Source: Henckelia pumila (lineage: Eukaryota; Streptophyta; Magnoliopsida; Lamiales; Gesneriaceae). Taken from it: DNA of 64,000 nucleotides. Position 1 is the first letter of the stretch; each line of letters starts with the position of its first letter. The stretch covers positions 10,540,001 through 10,604,000 of the forward strand of contig NW_027331831.1 of assembly GCF_033568475.1 (NCBI RefSeq), in the 5' to 3' direction. The position numbers were made by a program, and so were the translations under genes. Below, piece by piece: positions 42,171-53,080 of this stretch. The notes below the pieces were generated by a model. It was not told where the DNA came from. It worked only from the letters and a program-made list of their open reading frames with translations, and did no database searches.

Positions 42171-43551
42171 TGTTGTGAAAATTACTCGCAAGCGTACGAG
42201 TGTCAAGTTTTAATATAGTGAAAGAGAGAGTGTCGATCCCACAAGGAGTAATTTGAAAATATTCAATACTTGTAATTAAAATAGTCTTAATTTTATCTAG
42301 AAGATCAAACTTTAGAGAATTGCTGACAAATTAAATAAATAATGAAGTTTGCAAAGCGCGCACACACAAAATTCTTAAGAGATTATCAATCAGAGAAATA
42401 GTCTAGAGGTTTTGATTTCTCCTGGTCTCGACAATGTTCATTCCTAATTAATCTATTTTCATGAGTTCATTTCAATTAATAACCAAGAACACATAGATTA
42501 TACTATTTTCCTCTCCCGAGTATCAAATAGAGTGTATCAACCACCGATCAATTCTAATATCCCTATTAAAAATATACTTGTAATGATATGTGTAAAACAA
42601 TGTTCTTTCTAGGCTCTATTAAAGCTATAAGCTCTCCCGAGTCATGTAAACAATTAATACTGTGAATTCTATTGATCCTATTCTAAATCCCCTCTCCCGA
42701 GTGCCGGATTCTAAATAAATATGGCAAATCAACCTCTAGACTTAAAAAGTTTAGTTCATAATCAAAAATAGTTGAAACCAATTCATATTCATGAAACTAG
42801 ACATCAAATCAATAATATAAATTCAAGAGAAAGAAAACAAATCCAAATATTCGATCTTCCGTGTCCGGATGATCTATCTTCGTCTTTGTTCTTTGATGTT
42901 CTTCCAACTTATGCAGAATTTTCTCTTTCAAAGTCTCCAAAATCTTCTCTCGATCGATCCTTGATGTGTTTCTCTCTATGCGACGGCTTCTCCCTCAATT
43001 GTGTGGAAAAAAAATCCCTTTTACATGTGCTTCAAATCCAATAAATAAAAGCCCATGAAAGTCCGAAGGTTTCCTTCCCGAAAAACCCAAAAAACTGACT
43101 TTCGCGATGGCGCGCCCGCGCCTGAAGAGAGGGACGCCCGCGCATGACTCTCTGTCTCCGGATGCTCAAAATTTGCCCTGACGCGCGCTCGCGCGTGAAT
43201 GAGGCGCGCCCGCGCATGCCTCTCGGGTTAGAAAATCTGCATCGCGCGATAATTTTCAAAACATCATATCTCACAATCTAACCGTCGGATTGAGCTGAAA
43301 TTTTGACAATAGCTTAAAAACATCCTAAAATTTGTTATGGACGTTGGAGATTGGATTTTAATGCATTAGTAATTCCCAGTAATTTTCTGAAGTTGATACT
43401 CCATAATGCATCCTTCCGCTTCTTCTTGCTACTTTTGCACCAATCCTTGAAACTCACAAAAACAATAACTAATACACATAATATCCACTCGATACATCAC
43501 AAAATTCAAGCCAAATCATATATAAATTAAGTGCATAAATTGCACTTATCA
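42171..43551 (-). repeat. LTR of a Tat/Athila-type gypsy element
   Basis: On the minus strand it starts TGATAAGTGCAATTTATGCA just after a polypurine-like GTTTGAGGGAATT and ends CGCTTGCGAGTAATTTTCAC, then AACA. These ends are characteristic of Tat/Athila elements as I remember them. A GC-rich patch with GCGCGCCCGCGC words lies at 43100-43225. The left border coincides with the break in alignment to the psi-2 block, so it is an insertion end. This is the 3' LTR, judging from the polypurine tract. Confidence 0.75.
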
Positions 43552-44870
43552 AATTCCCTCAAACTTATACTTTTGCTAGTCCCGAGCAAAACAATAATGA
43601 ACAATATAGTTAGCCTCCGAATTTTTACATTCCAAGATTAAATACACATGTAGGCTAATTTTCTCAAGAGTTCTCGTGTGTGTGTGATTCACCAATCTTG
43701 TCTATCCTCCTCGCTTTCGATACACTAGTGCAACAAGTTTATTTCATAGAATCATCAACTCCGCTCTCTAGTTTCAAAACAGTCTCCACCATGTTCAACT
43801 TCTACTCACTAAGATCAAAAGGATTTTTCAAGTTATATCAAAGATTTTTCATAACATCGCTGGATTTTGCACCCAATTTTATTTTAGCCCCATAAATTAC
43901 ACGCAAACTTAGCTATAACTAAAGATAGGATTCGGATTTCAATCCCCTCGTCTATAGCCCGGATGGAGCATCAACCCCATTTTGTCCGCAAACTTAGCCA
44001 TGGATTGGTGATTAGAATTTCAATCCCTTTCCAGGCCCGGATGGAGTTTGTTTTAACAAAAAATTTCTATGTTGCTTTGGCAACTTTTCATCATTCAATA
44101 AAAATTTTGCCTAAATCATTTCTAAGCTTGTAGAAGTCTACCTCGGTTTCAAGTATAAATCACCAAAGTTAAGAATCAAATCATCCAATTCACTAACAAT
44201 ATCACAAAGTTTCTCTAATCACTAGGGTCTAGACAATCAAGGCATAGTGCATATGAGTGAGAACTCAAGATTAAATATAGCTAGCATTGACATTTTTAAC
44301 ACCAAAAATTATTTTCATCATAAGCCAACATAATTATAACATCATGCCTTGAACTCCAACTAACTCATAAAAAATTTTAGATTTTCACAATTTTTAAACA
44401 TCCCCCAAACTTAAATTGTGCATTGTCCTCAATGTACAGTATTCATTAAAAATAAGGGACACAATTAACTAAAATTAAACATGCACTAGTAACTAGATTT
44501 TGGTATATAGACGAATTTTTTTCTATTTCCCAAAAATAACCTTTCAAGTACCCATCTAATATTCCACATTATTTTATATCTAAAAGTGCAATAAAAACAA
44601 CAAATTATTGTATGAATATCAATTTACAATGACTAAAAAAAAATCAAACTTAGGGACTTGTAGGATTAGATTCCAAAATATATCAAGTTACAGAATGATT
44701 TTAAAAAAAGGAAAATAAAAATGAAGGCAATATGGACAATAATTGAAATATAAAATAAATATTTAATGCATGAATTATTTCACAGAAGCGTAAGATATCA
44801 ACCAAAAGAAAATAATAATATATCATAATAAAGTCACAAGGTGGTGGAACAACACAACCGGGAGAACTAT
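43552..44870 (-). mobile_element. Truncated internal region of the Tat/Athila-type element
   Basis: Non-coding sequence upstream of the 3' LTR, with phrases such as TTTTGCTAGTCCCGAGCAAA and a duplicated motif around CCCGGATGGAG (43968 and 44037). No gag, protease, reverse transcriptase or integrase motif is visible. The 5' LTR is absent, and the upper border is approximate. Confidence 0.45.
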
Positions 44871-46034
44871 ATTTTTTTTGTCATTTTGTTTGCACTCTTT
44901 CATTTTTTGTCCTTTTAACGATAGAATTGTATTTTCAATCCTGTAAACTTACATGTATTTTTCAATTTTGGTTACGCTACATTGAATTGGTTACTTTTTG
45001 CACCAATTCAAGTATCATCTTCATGTTTCATTAATGTCAAATAAATTCATTCAATATTGAGTCTCGAATTTATTTTTTGACAAACAATAATCGAATATGA
45101 GTATTTCGGTATCTAAATCAAGTACTATTTGAAAAATATTATGTACTCTTTTGTACCAATTCAAGTATCATCTTTTTATTTCATGAATGTCAAATAAATT
45201 AATTTATTCAATTTTTTGACAAAAAAATAATTGAATATGAGTATTTCGGAAACCCAATCAAGTACTATTCGAATTTAAAACAAGATAATTTCTTCTTGTG
45301 AAGGTAGGAAAAAGATCAAACGAAAAAAAAAATTGGGACTCAAATACTCAATATTGAATGGATTTAATTGGCATTCATGAAATAATAAGAGGATATTTGA
45401 ATTGGAAAAATGAGTACCTAATATTATTCGAATAGTCTTTGATTTGACTTTCGAAATACTCATATTCGAAATTTTTTTGTCTAATAATAAACTCGGGACT
45501 CAATATTAAATGAATTTATTTTGCAATTATGACATAAGAAGTTGATACTTGAATCGGTTCGAAGAGTACCTAACATTGTTCAAATAGTACTTGATCTGGC
45601 TCTCGAAATACTCATATTCAATTTTTTTGTCAACAAATAAATTCGGAACTCAATATTTAATAAATTTATTTGACCATAATGAACTTACAAGAGGATACTT
45701 GAATTTGAAGTACTCGAAAACATATAAGAAAAAATTGCTAATGAGATTTAATTGATATTCCAAATTATTTTTTTATTGAGTTTTTTTTATTTAAGAAATT
45801 TGGAAAAAAAAAAAAGGTTTATGTATGAAGAGAAAGAAGAACATGTGCATAACAATCAATATGTGAAAAAATTAAGGGTATTGATGTTTTTTTTTTTTTT
45901 TATGTCATTAGAGAATTTGAACTAAAATCAAAGTTATTTATGATGTGCAGTCAAAAAATATCTTACATGAGGACTGAACTATAATGAAGTAGCCTTTAGG
46001 GATTTATTTATAGTTTACCATTATTATATTGTAT
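44871..46034. repeat. Complex direct and inverted repeats
   Basis: Units of 110-150 bases built on CAATTCAAGTATCATCTT, TGTCAAATAAATT and GAATATGAGTATTTCGG occur as direct copies at about 44998-45110 and 45150-45262, then inverted at about 45325-45475, 45510-45625 and 45660-45715. The region can fold back on itself. No ORF is supported. The source element is not recognised. Confidence 0.65.
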
Positions 46035-46057
46035 AATATAATATAATATAACGGTGC

Positions 46058-46277
46058 CCCAATGGGGTGTCCAAGTTGGTGGAGCAGGTGAACTCTTGGC
46101 CAGAGGTCAGGAGTTCGATTTCTCCTGCCAACACTTTCTTGGGCTAGCCTGTCACACAGGGTTTGCCCAGTGTGGTTTACCTGACTAGCGTAGTTTGCAA
46201 GCTATTGCGTTAGTCCGGGGGTTTACCCAGAGCGCACCTAAGGATAGCGGCTGCGAGTTCCCACGTCACAAAAAAAA
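46058..46277 (+). mobile_element. tRNA-derived SINE with a 17-bp TSD
   Basis: A 220-bp element with an A-box-like GTCCAAGTTGGTGG, a B-box-like GAGTTCGATTTC and an A-rich 3' end (CACAAAAAAAA). The direct repeat ATATAATATAACGGTGC is perfect at 46041-46057 and 46278-46294. The corresponding site in the SBT-C block (38147-38163) is empty, so insertion followed the duplication. Confidence 0.9.
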
Positions 46278-46589
46278 ATATAATATAACGGTGCTTCAGT
46301 GCTTTTTGTTTACCTAATTATAACAATATTTTTTGATGTCACATTATATTATATCAACAATTACACCAAGTTATGATATCAAATCGAACATTGAAAACTT
46401 AACAAACAAAAACTCAAAATAGAACAACCACTTACACGAAAGTAAAAAAACAATATTTAAAAAAAAAAAAAAAACACACACACACACACACTCACGCACT
46501 CACTTGCATGCGTAGACGGTCTTAAATTAAGTTGATATTATATATAAGTTGGATAGAACATGAATGGATCGATCTATATGTCTGTTTTG

Positions 46590-47134
46590 GTTGTATATAC
46601 AACGATTGGACTCCTCACATTATGAAGGCCATTACGTAACTTCCCACTTATTGTCACTACAAACAATTGTTTTTGGCCGATGGCCGTAAATTTAAGGATG
46701 TTAGGATTCACGCTGATGCTATAATCCAAACCACTGCTGGTGATTGCCTTGTATATCGAGTTTGCGGATCGATCCTACGTTTGTTACAGTTCTGTTGAAT
46801 TTTCTTGTGAAGTTTGCGTCCTTCTTGTCTTTTGGGAGCTTAACAGTCATTGCTGGGTAATTCAGATCGTTGGATGTTGAATTCTTGTCCGGACAATGGA
46901 CTTTCATTCCCAATATTATGCTTAGAATTGGTGCATCATAGCCGGAGCTGCAGAGAAATCCTATATAATCGTAGGATACAATCTCATACACGAGGCCGGG
47001 GTCAGTGGCTTTGACAGGATCTATATGGCCTGTTCTGTAAGAAAATTCGCCCTTTGGATCATTTCCGGCATCCATTAGCAATGCCGTAAAAACCGTAGGA
47101 TATAATCCTCTTGCAGTCCCATTAGCAATGCCGA
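46590..47134 (-). pseudogene. Subtilase pseudogene psi-2, exon 9 fused to a scrap of exon 4
   Basis: It is near-identical in protein to SBT-C exon 9 ([28 protein letters not shown]). A GATC duplication near 46766-46773 shifts the frame, and about 46 bases near the 3' end (46633) are deleted. Upstream, the exon is joined directly to a piece of exon 4 (CCCATTAGCAATGCCG), which occurs twice (47077-47090 and 47120-47134) around a short filler, and then to the promoter region. All catalytic residues are gone. Confidence 0.85.
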
Positions 47135-48010
47135 GTTTTGATCGTGAATGTGTACTCTTTTTGTTAGTTTTATGACATCCTTAAATAGAGTGAAATTTTA
47201 TATTAGAATAAAATCGAGCTGATTTTATCTTCTATTAATGGATTATTTTCTGCATTGATATAAGTGTATTCTCAAAATTTTGACTTTTTTTTCCTCTTTA
47301 ATTAAGTTGCTGATATTTTAGGTGAATTTATTGCAAATCCCGTTGTCTCCTAATCCTAGATACATTCACTTTAATTTTCTTCCCTAATTTGTGTTTAATT
47401 ATCATGACATGGGATATGATGAACAAAAATAATAATACAACAGCACTCATTACTCCGGTGCATTCTTGTACGGTCTGTTTTTTTAACAAAAAAAATTGTA
47501 ATTTAAAAATGCAAAAAGTTTATTTTTTAACATAAAAAATGCAAACAAGTCATTTTTTTAAAACGAAAACAAAAAAAAAATGAAAAAAAATGCAATAAAT
47601 ATAGTTGTTTTGGAAACAATAATTAGCAAACTCAATAAATACATCAATTTTACAAAAATGAATGACATTTTTGTAAATAAAAAGTTTCAAATGTCACAAA
47701 GTGAGTGTCATATTGATAAATAAGAAAATATCTAATGGCTAAAAAAAAGATGAAACCATATAAAATGATTAATTTGCCTATTAATTTTTGTTTTGTTGGG
47801 AATTAAGTTATGATATAATCGTAATTTCGTCTCAAGATTCAATTATTAATTGAAAGTTAGATAATTAAAAAACCACTATTATAATAAGATGGTAAGCTAA
47901 AATTTGTGCTTGAATTGATGGATTTTATTTGGAGGGGATTTGATGGATGAATTTAAATGACATTCACATTATATTGAGTGCATTCGAAATCAAATTATTA
48001 TTTAAATTGC

Positions 48011-48353
48011 ATAACTTGATGTAGGTGTATATGAAATCTTCTTCCGTTTTATTCGTCCGAACAAGTTCAGAAATTTGAAATCCACCGTACAAAATATATC
48101 TATTGAAGCACAACATAAGAGATGAACATATAAATAATAGGTTCCAATTAATATCCAATATTTGAATAAAACACAATGAATGGTGAAAATAATTGAATAA
48201 CAAAAATCTCATACGTACGAGATGAGACGAGATGATGACAAATTTGTGAAATAAATATGCTTAAAAAAATTATTTTATGTTAAAAATATTATTTTTTATT
48301 ACATATATAATTTAGGTTGATCAGTCTTATAGAAGTTGTACGTATAGTTATTT
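48011..48353. other. AT-rich spacer
   Basis: Nothing recognisable except a possible diverged relative of the GAGACRGTCTCA repeats at about 48230-48345. Confidence 0.4.
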
Positions 48354-48500
48354 ACCGTGTATGATGAATTTGTGGATCCTAGATTTGTCACTGTTCTATT
48401 GAATTCTATTGAGAATTAATGGAGTGATCATGTTAATTACTACCCATCGTGACGCAAAAAGAGCCATTGTCGGGTAATTCAGATTGACATGTAGTCTTTC
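48354..48500 (-). pseudogene. Subtilase exon 9 scrap (psi-3)
   Basis: On the minus strand, one frame reads NLNYPTMALF and another reads EFNRTVTNLGSTNSSYT, the two conserved landmarks of subtilase exon 9 in the right order, with frameshifts and a stop between them. It marks a further lost gene copy beyond psi-2. Confidence 0.72.
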
Positions 48501-49633
48501 AAAAAATTATTATCTTATTAATTTATCAAAACTGTTAATTTAGCATATTGGCTCAATTCGATATGGAGATAATTATTATTTTTGAGGTTATTATTTTATC
48601 CAGTATTAATTTATAAAAGTTTTTCTAGTAAATAAATATGCTACAAATTAAATGATTTATTTTTTTTCTTATTTATTTGAAAGAAAAGAATCGATATAAC
48701 TTCTTTTTTCTCCATTGGGGTCTTAAACAAGTTCTCATAATTTATTAGCGCAATATTGGTGCTTTTAGTAGGGGTGTTCAAACTTTGATGAAATCGAAAA
48801 ATCGTAAATTCAAACCTGAAAAACCAAACACTGAACCGGACCAAAAAAATGATTTTGAAATTCGAACCCGATATCTCATCATATATATCATATATAAATG
48901 ATTATATATGTCAAAATCGAACCGACCGAAAAATTAAAATTTTAAAAATTAATAATTTTATTTGTAATTTTATTTATATTATATATTTTATTAGATGTAG
49001 CGAACGAATGATCTTTTATAATAATTGTTAGTTGATTATTGTTTATTAACATAAAGGTTTTACAAATAAATCATGTAAAAATATAACATATTATATTTTA
49101 AAATATATTTATATTAGTAATAAAAATAATTGTAACAAAACCCAAATAACCGAACTGTTTTGGTAGAAAACTGAACCGGAGGAAACCATTCGAATATTAG
49201 ATTACATATTTCTAAAACCAAAAATCGAAATAAAAAATCAAAAAACCAAACCGAACCAAACTACGAGGCCCAGGCGCCCCCATTTCCAATCTCAAAAAAC
49301 AATCTCACTCCCTTTCTAAAACTGTCAAATTCACACGATCACAATCTCACTTTTGTAAGATGGAGCCGAGAGAAATCTTGTAAGCGCCCCTTAGAGCCCT
49401 ATCCGACAACGGAAGACCTTGGTGTGTCGATCAAGACGATAAGTAGCGGATCGATTGCACATCGTGGAGATCTCAGGTATCATTAATTTTCCTTACATGG
49501 AGTTTTTCTAGTTCTCAAGTGCTTCCCGGTAAGGACCGGGCCGCTCCCCTTTCCAATCTCAAAGCCATGTCTAAGTTCTCACTCCTTTCACGTCCACCAG
49601 GCTCGTCAGGCAGCATGCAGGTTTGTTTTGAAT
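48501..49633. other. AT-rich region with a possible hAT-like repeat
   Basis: 48768-49262 starts TAGGGGTGTTCAAA and is filled with words such as AACCGAACCAAA, typical in my memory of short non-autonomous repeats in plants. Borders are not resolved. 49300-49620 has higher GC with an exon-like stretch ending CTCAG/GTATCATT near 49478, but no ORF supports a gene. Confidence 0.35.
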
Positions 49634-50304
49634 GTTAATAGTTTGTAAATATTTGTTTAGCTATAGCTTATTATTGAATAAATTCTTGTAGAAAAATTTG
49701 GATTTATTTAGGGTCACTAAGACTAAGTTCCATCATGCCAGAAATTTTTGAGTTGATGATTAGAAAGAGTGAGATATGAATAATTATTGAATAATTATAA
49801 ATTATTTTTGTGCAATTCTCACTATAATTTTTTGTACAGATTCAATTATTCAATCCTCACAATAGCCAATTTTTACATTCCATATTATTGAAAGAGATGA
49901 GAAAAATCAGCTGCGATAATAATAATGTTATTTCCTTCCAAACGAGAGCACAAAACCCCTTCAATTTGAGAGCAAACTGAAGTGTACCAGCTCTCGTTTG
50001 GAAGGATATAATATTATTATTATCGCATCTGATTTTTCTTATCTTGTTAATAATATGGAATATAAAAATTGGCTGTTGTGAGGATTGAATAATTGAATTT
50101 GTACAAAAAATTATAGTGAGAATTGTTAAAAAAAAATTAATAATTATTCAATAACTATTCATATTTCACTCTTTTCAACACAAAAATTTCTGACAGGAAG
50201 ATGATGGATCTTAGTCTTAGTGACCCTAAATAAATCCAAATTTATCTGCATGAATTTATTCAATAATAAAATGTAGCTAAACAAATATTTACAAATTATT
50301 AGCT
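49634..50304. repeat. Large hairpin: 316-base inverted arms with a 40-base loop
   Basis: Arms 49634-49949 and 49990-50304 are inverted copies along their whole length, with few mismatches and small indels. The inner ends CCTTCCAAACGAGAGC and GCTCTCGTTTGGAAGG pair perfectly. It could be a MITE or foldback element, although I see no clear TSD, or a proto-microRNA or hairpin-siRNA locus. No protein is encoded. Confidence 0.9.
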
Positions 50305-50944
50305 TGATTTAGTCCACAAACCTACTTCATGCTCGGAATACCAACTATCGAACTTCTGATGTTAAAAGAAAGAGCCAAATCGGAAAAAAAAATGGTAGTA
50401 AAGTTGAACAGGATGATATTTTATCATAATTAATGCAAAATCTTTGTAACAACAGTAACATTAAACAAAGGGAAATCTTTGTGATGATTTGTTCCAAGTC
50501 AAGCATAAAAGACCATAAACATGGATTTTGCACGAAGAGATGAAAGAATCTAGGAAACGACTCGATCGATTTACATTAAACTGTTGGGTATAGGTATAGC
50601 CCCGCCGAACCGTCTCGCTCTCATCGCACAGCTTATATATCGGAGAACAGAAATCTCCTGAGCCCATACTTGCTACGAGAGGGAAGCGACGCGGCTGAGG
50701 GAGAGCCGCTCTTTCTTCCTCCATTTTACCCCAACCCCTCCTCTTCGTCGCCTTGAGTTCTCATAGGTGACAAGGATCTGGTCCGGCGCAGAACTTCAGA
50801 TCTCTGCCTCTGGATCGGAGGTTAATGTATGATCCTTGTATCTTCTAATTCTATCAAAGGCTTCCCGATTCCTGACAGGGAAAAGACAAGGATACGTTTG
50901 AATTTGTGGTTCTATGGTGCTTGTTTGTTTTCACGGAGACTACC
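50305..50944. other. Moderate-GC region with an unsupported 87-aa ORF
   Basis: A minus-strand ORF (50724-50461) starts MEEERAALPQPRRFPL and has a normal-looking composition, with a CT-rich stretch upstream. It could be a first exon of a gene disrupted by the copia insertion next to it, or chance. No family is recognised. Nothing else is visible. Confidence 0.2.
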
Positions 50945-51552
50945 TGTTAACAATGAAATCAATAACAGCAGACCAAGAAATCACTTGGAAATCCAGAACA
51001 CAAGATTCAATCACTACAGATTATCTAAGCTAGAACCACACCAATATGAGATCACACAATACTGCAAAGAACAATCAACAAAGCTCGATATACGTGGTTC
51101 GGTCAAAGTGACCTACATCCACGGACGAAACACCCAGACACTTTTATTGATTACCCACAGAAGTCTCAAGATTACAAAGCTTCGAATTAAATCAATCACG
51201 ATACAATCAATGAATATCTTATCTTCATATTCATCTGTATTGCTTGATGTTCTTCCTCTGTTTATCTTCTTCTCTTCCGTCTATCACTCTTTCTCTCTCG
51301 AACAAGAGTCTCACAGAGTTTGTACTTTCTTGTGCAATTTTCAATTTCTGATTTGTATATCTTTCTTCGATCTCATAGCTCCCATTATATAACTAACCCC
51401 GCTTCTGTCAACTAACTAACAGTTAGTGTATTAGTTAGCTATTGGGCTCCCTTACTTAAGCCCAAAGCAATAGATGGTCAGTCCACATCCTTGAGCCCAA
51501 ATAAGACATGAGTGAAGGACTGATCCAGAAAATCGAAGACACACTTCTCACA
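50945..51552 (-). repeat. 3' LTR of copia element 2
   Basis: On the minus strand it starts TGTGAGAAGTGTGTC after the polypurine tract and ends CATTGTTAACA. It is about 608 bp. The borders rest on the TG...CA ends only, because the partner LTR is outside the window. ORFs on the plus strand through it are antisense. Confidence 0.72.
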
Positions 51553-51635
51553 ATCTCCACCTTGTCTTCTACTTTGTTTGAGTGCTCGTCATTCACTACT
51601 TCCTTCTAACCTTCGTTTACACTTATCAAGTTAAG

Positions 51636-53080
51636 TCATTTTTTAAACTTGACAAGTGGAAGTGGCTTGGTTAATGCATCTGCAGGATTATCCTCTGTAT
51701 CAATCTTCTTCAACACTACTTCACCTATTGATATGATATCCCTTACAAAATGAAGTTTGATATCGATATGCTTTGAGCGTTCATGAAAAACTTGGTGTTT
51801 AGCTAAGTGGATAGCACTTTGATTATCACAGAAGACTTCAACAGGTCCTTGTTCAAAACCTAACTCTGTGACTAATCCCTTCAACCAGATAGCTTCTTTG
51901 ATAGCTTCTGTAACAGCAATGAACTCAGCTTCTGTTGTAGAAAGAGCCACGACAGGTTGCAAAGTAGATTTCCATGTAACTGTTGTTCCAAATAATGTAA
52001 ACACAAATTCAGTTAAGGACTTTCTTGTGTCCAAATTTCCAGCAAAGTCAGCATCCACATATCCTACAATAGGATTTGAATTGTTTCCTTGATCTTTAAA
52101 ACTTAACCCCAAGTGTGATGTTCCTCTTAAGTATTTCATCACCCACTTAAGAGCCTTCCAATGTTCTGCTCCAGGATTTGACATGAACCTTGAAACTAAA
52201 CTTATGGCATATGCTAGGTCAGGTCTACTACAGACCATAGCATACATTATACTTCCAACACCACTAGCATAAGGAGTATTATTCATTTCTTGCCTTTCTT
52301 CCTCGGTTTTGGGTGCCTGCTCAGAAGAAAGTTTAGTGTTCTGTGCTACTGGGATGCTTACTTCCTTGGATTGATTCATACTAAATCTCAGTAGCACCTT
52401 CTTCATATAATCTGATTGAGACAAATTTAATCTTCTGTATTCTCTTTCTCTCAGAATACTCATTCCCAAGATCTTCTTGGCTTCGCCCAAATCTTTCATT
52501 TCAAATTCTGAACTTAACTTGTCCTTGATTCTTTGAATTTCCCTTCTATCTTTGCTTGCTATCAAAATATCATCCACATAGAGTAGAAGAAGTAGTGTCA
52601 CTTGTTTCCCTTGTTTCATGATGTACACACAACTGTCATAGTTGCTCCTCAGAAAATTTAGTTTCATCATGAAATCATCAAATCTTTTATTCCATTGTCG
52701 AGGGCTTTGTTTCAAGCCATAAAAAGATCTGTTCAACAAGCACACTTTGTTTTCATTTCCAGGTTTTATGTAACCTTCCGGCTGATTCATGTAGATAATC
52801 TCTTCTAATTCACCATGCAAGAAAGCTGTCTTAACATCAAGCTGTTCTAGCTCCCAATCCAGTTTAGTGACAACTGCAAGAACTATCCTTATTGAGCAAT
52901 GTTTCACTACTGGCGAGTATATTTCATTGAAGTCAATCCCTTCAATTTGAGCATAACCTTTAGCAACTAATCTTGCTTTAAATTTCTGCTTGTGATCTGG
53001 TTTTCCAGCTTCTTTTATTTTGTAAATCCATTTACATCCAAGCACTCTTTGTTTCATTGGTCTGGTGACTAGTTTCCAGG
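51636..53080 (-). pseudogene. Copia 2 reverse transcriptase and RNase H (3' part of pol)
   Basis: The frame starts at the gypsy insertion point, reading TWKLVTRPMKQRVLGCKWI, and is open to 51636. Visible landmarks: KARLVAKGYAQ, LDVKTAFLHGELEE, YGLKQSPRQW, the catalytic LLYVDDILIAS (about 52558-52590), SRPDLAYA, and RNase H with VALSTTEAEFIA, CDNQSAIHLA and HIDIKLHFVRD. This section is intact in itself, but pol is split by the gypsy insertion and carries a stop at 63424. Confidence 0.9.

Larger units (their letters stand above)
46035..48010 (-). repeat. Duplicated SBT-C block, internally deleted
   Basis: It follows 38140-42170 in order: the ACGGTGCTT segment, TGATGTCACATTAT, GGTCTTAAATTAAGTTGATATTA, part of exon 9, then after a deletion the promoter (GACATCCTTAAATAGAGTG), TTTTGACTTTTTTTTCCTC, the AAATGCAAAAAGT stretches and AAATTGCATAA. 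It is a segmental duplication of about 4 kb reduced to 2 kb. Confidence 0.82.

Noticed and set aside
43085..43250. GC-rich patch as a CpG-island promoter (also 1-130)
   Set aside because: Both patches lie inside LTR-type sequence and no gene follows.
50461..50724. 87-codon minus-strand ORF as a host gene
   Set aside because: Composition is plausible but there is no homology, no clear second exon and no promoter evidence, so it is mentioned only as a possibility.
50829..51392. 187-codon plus-strand ORF
   Set aside because: It runs antisense through the 3' LTR of copia element 2, and the protein resembles nothing.
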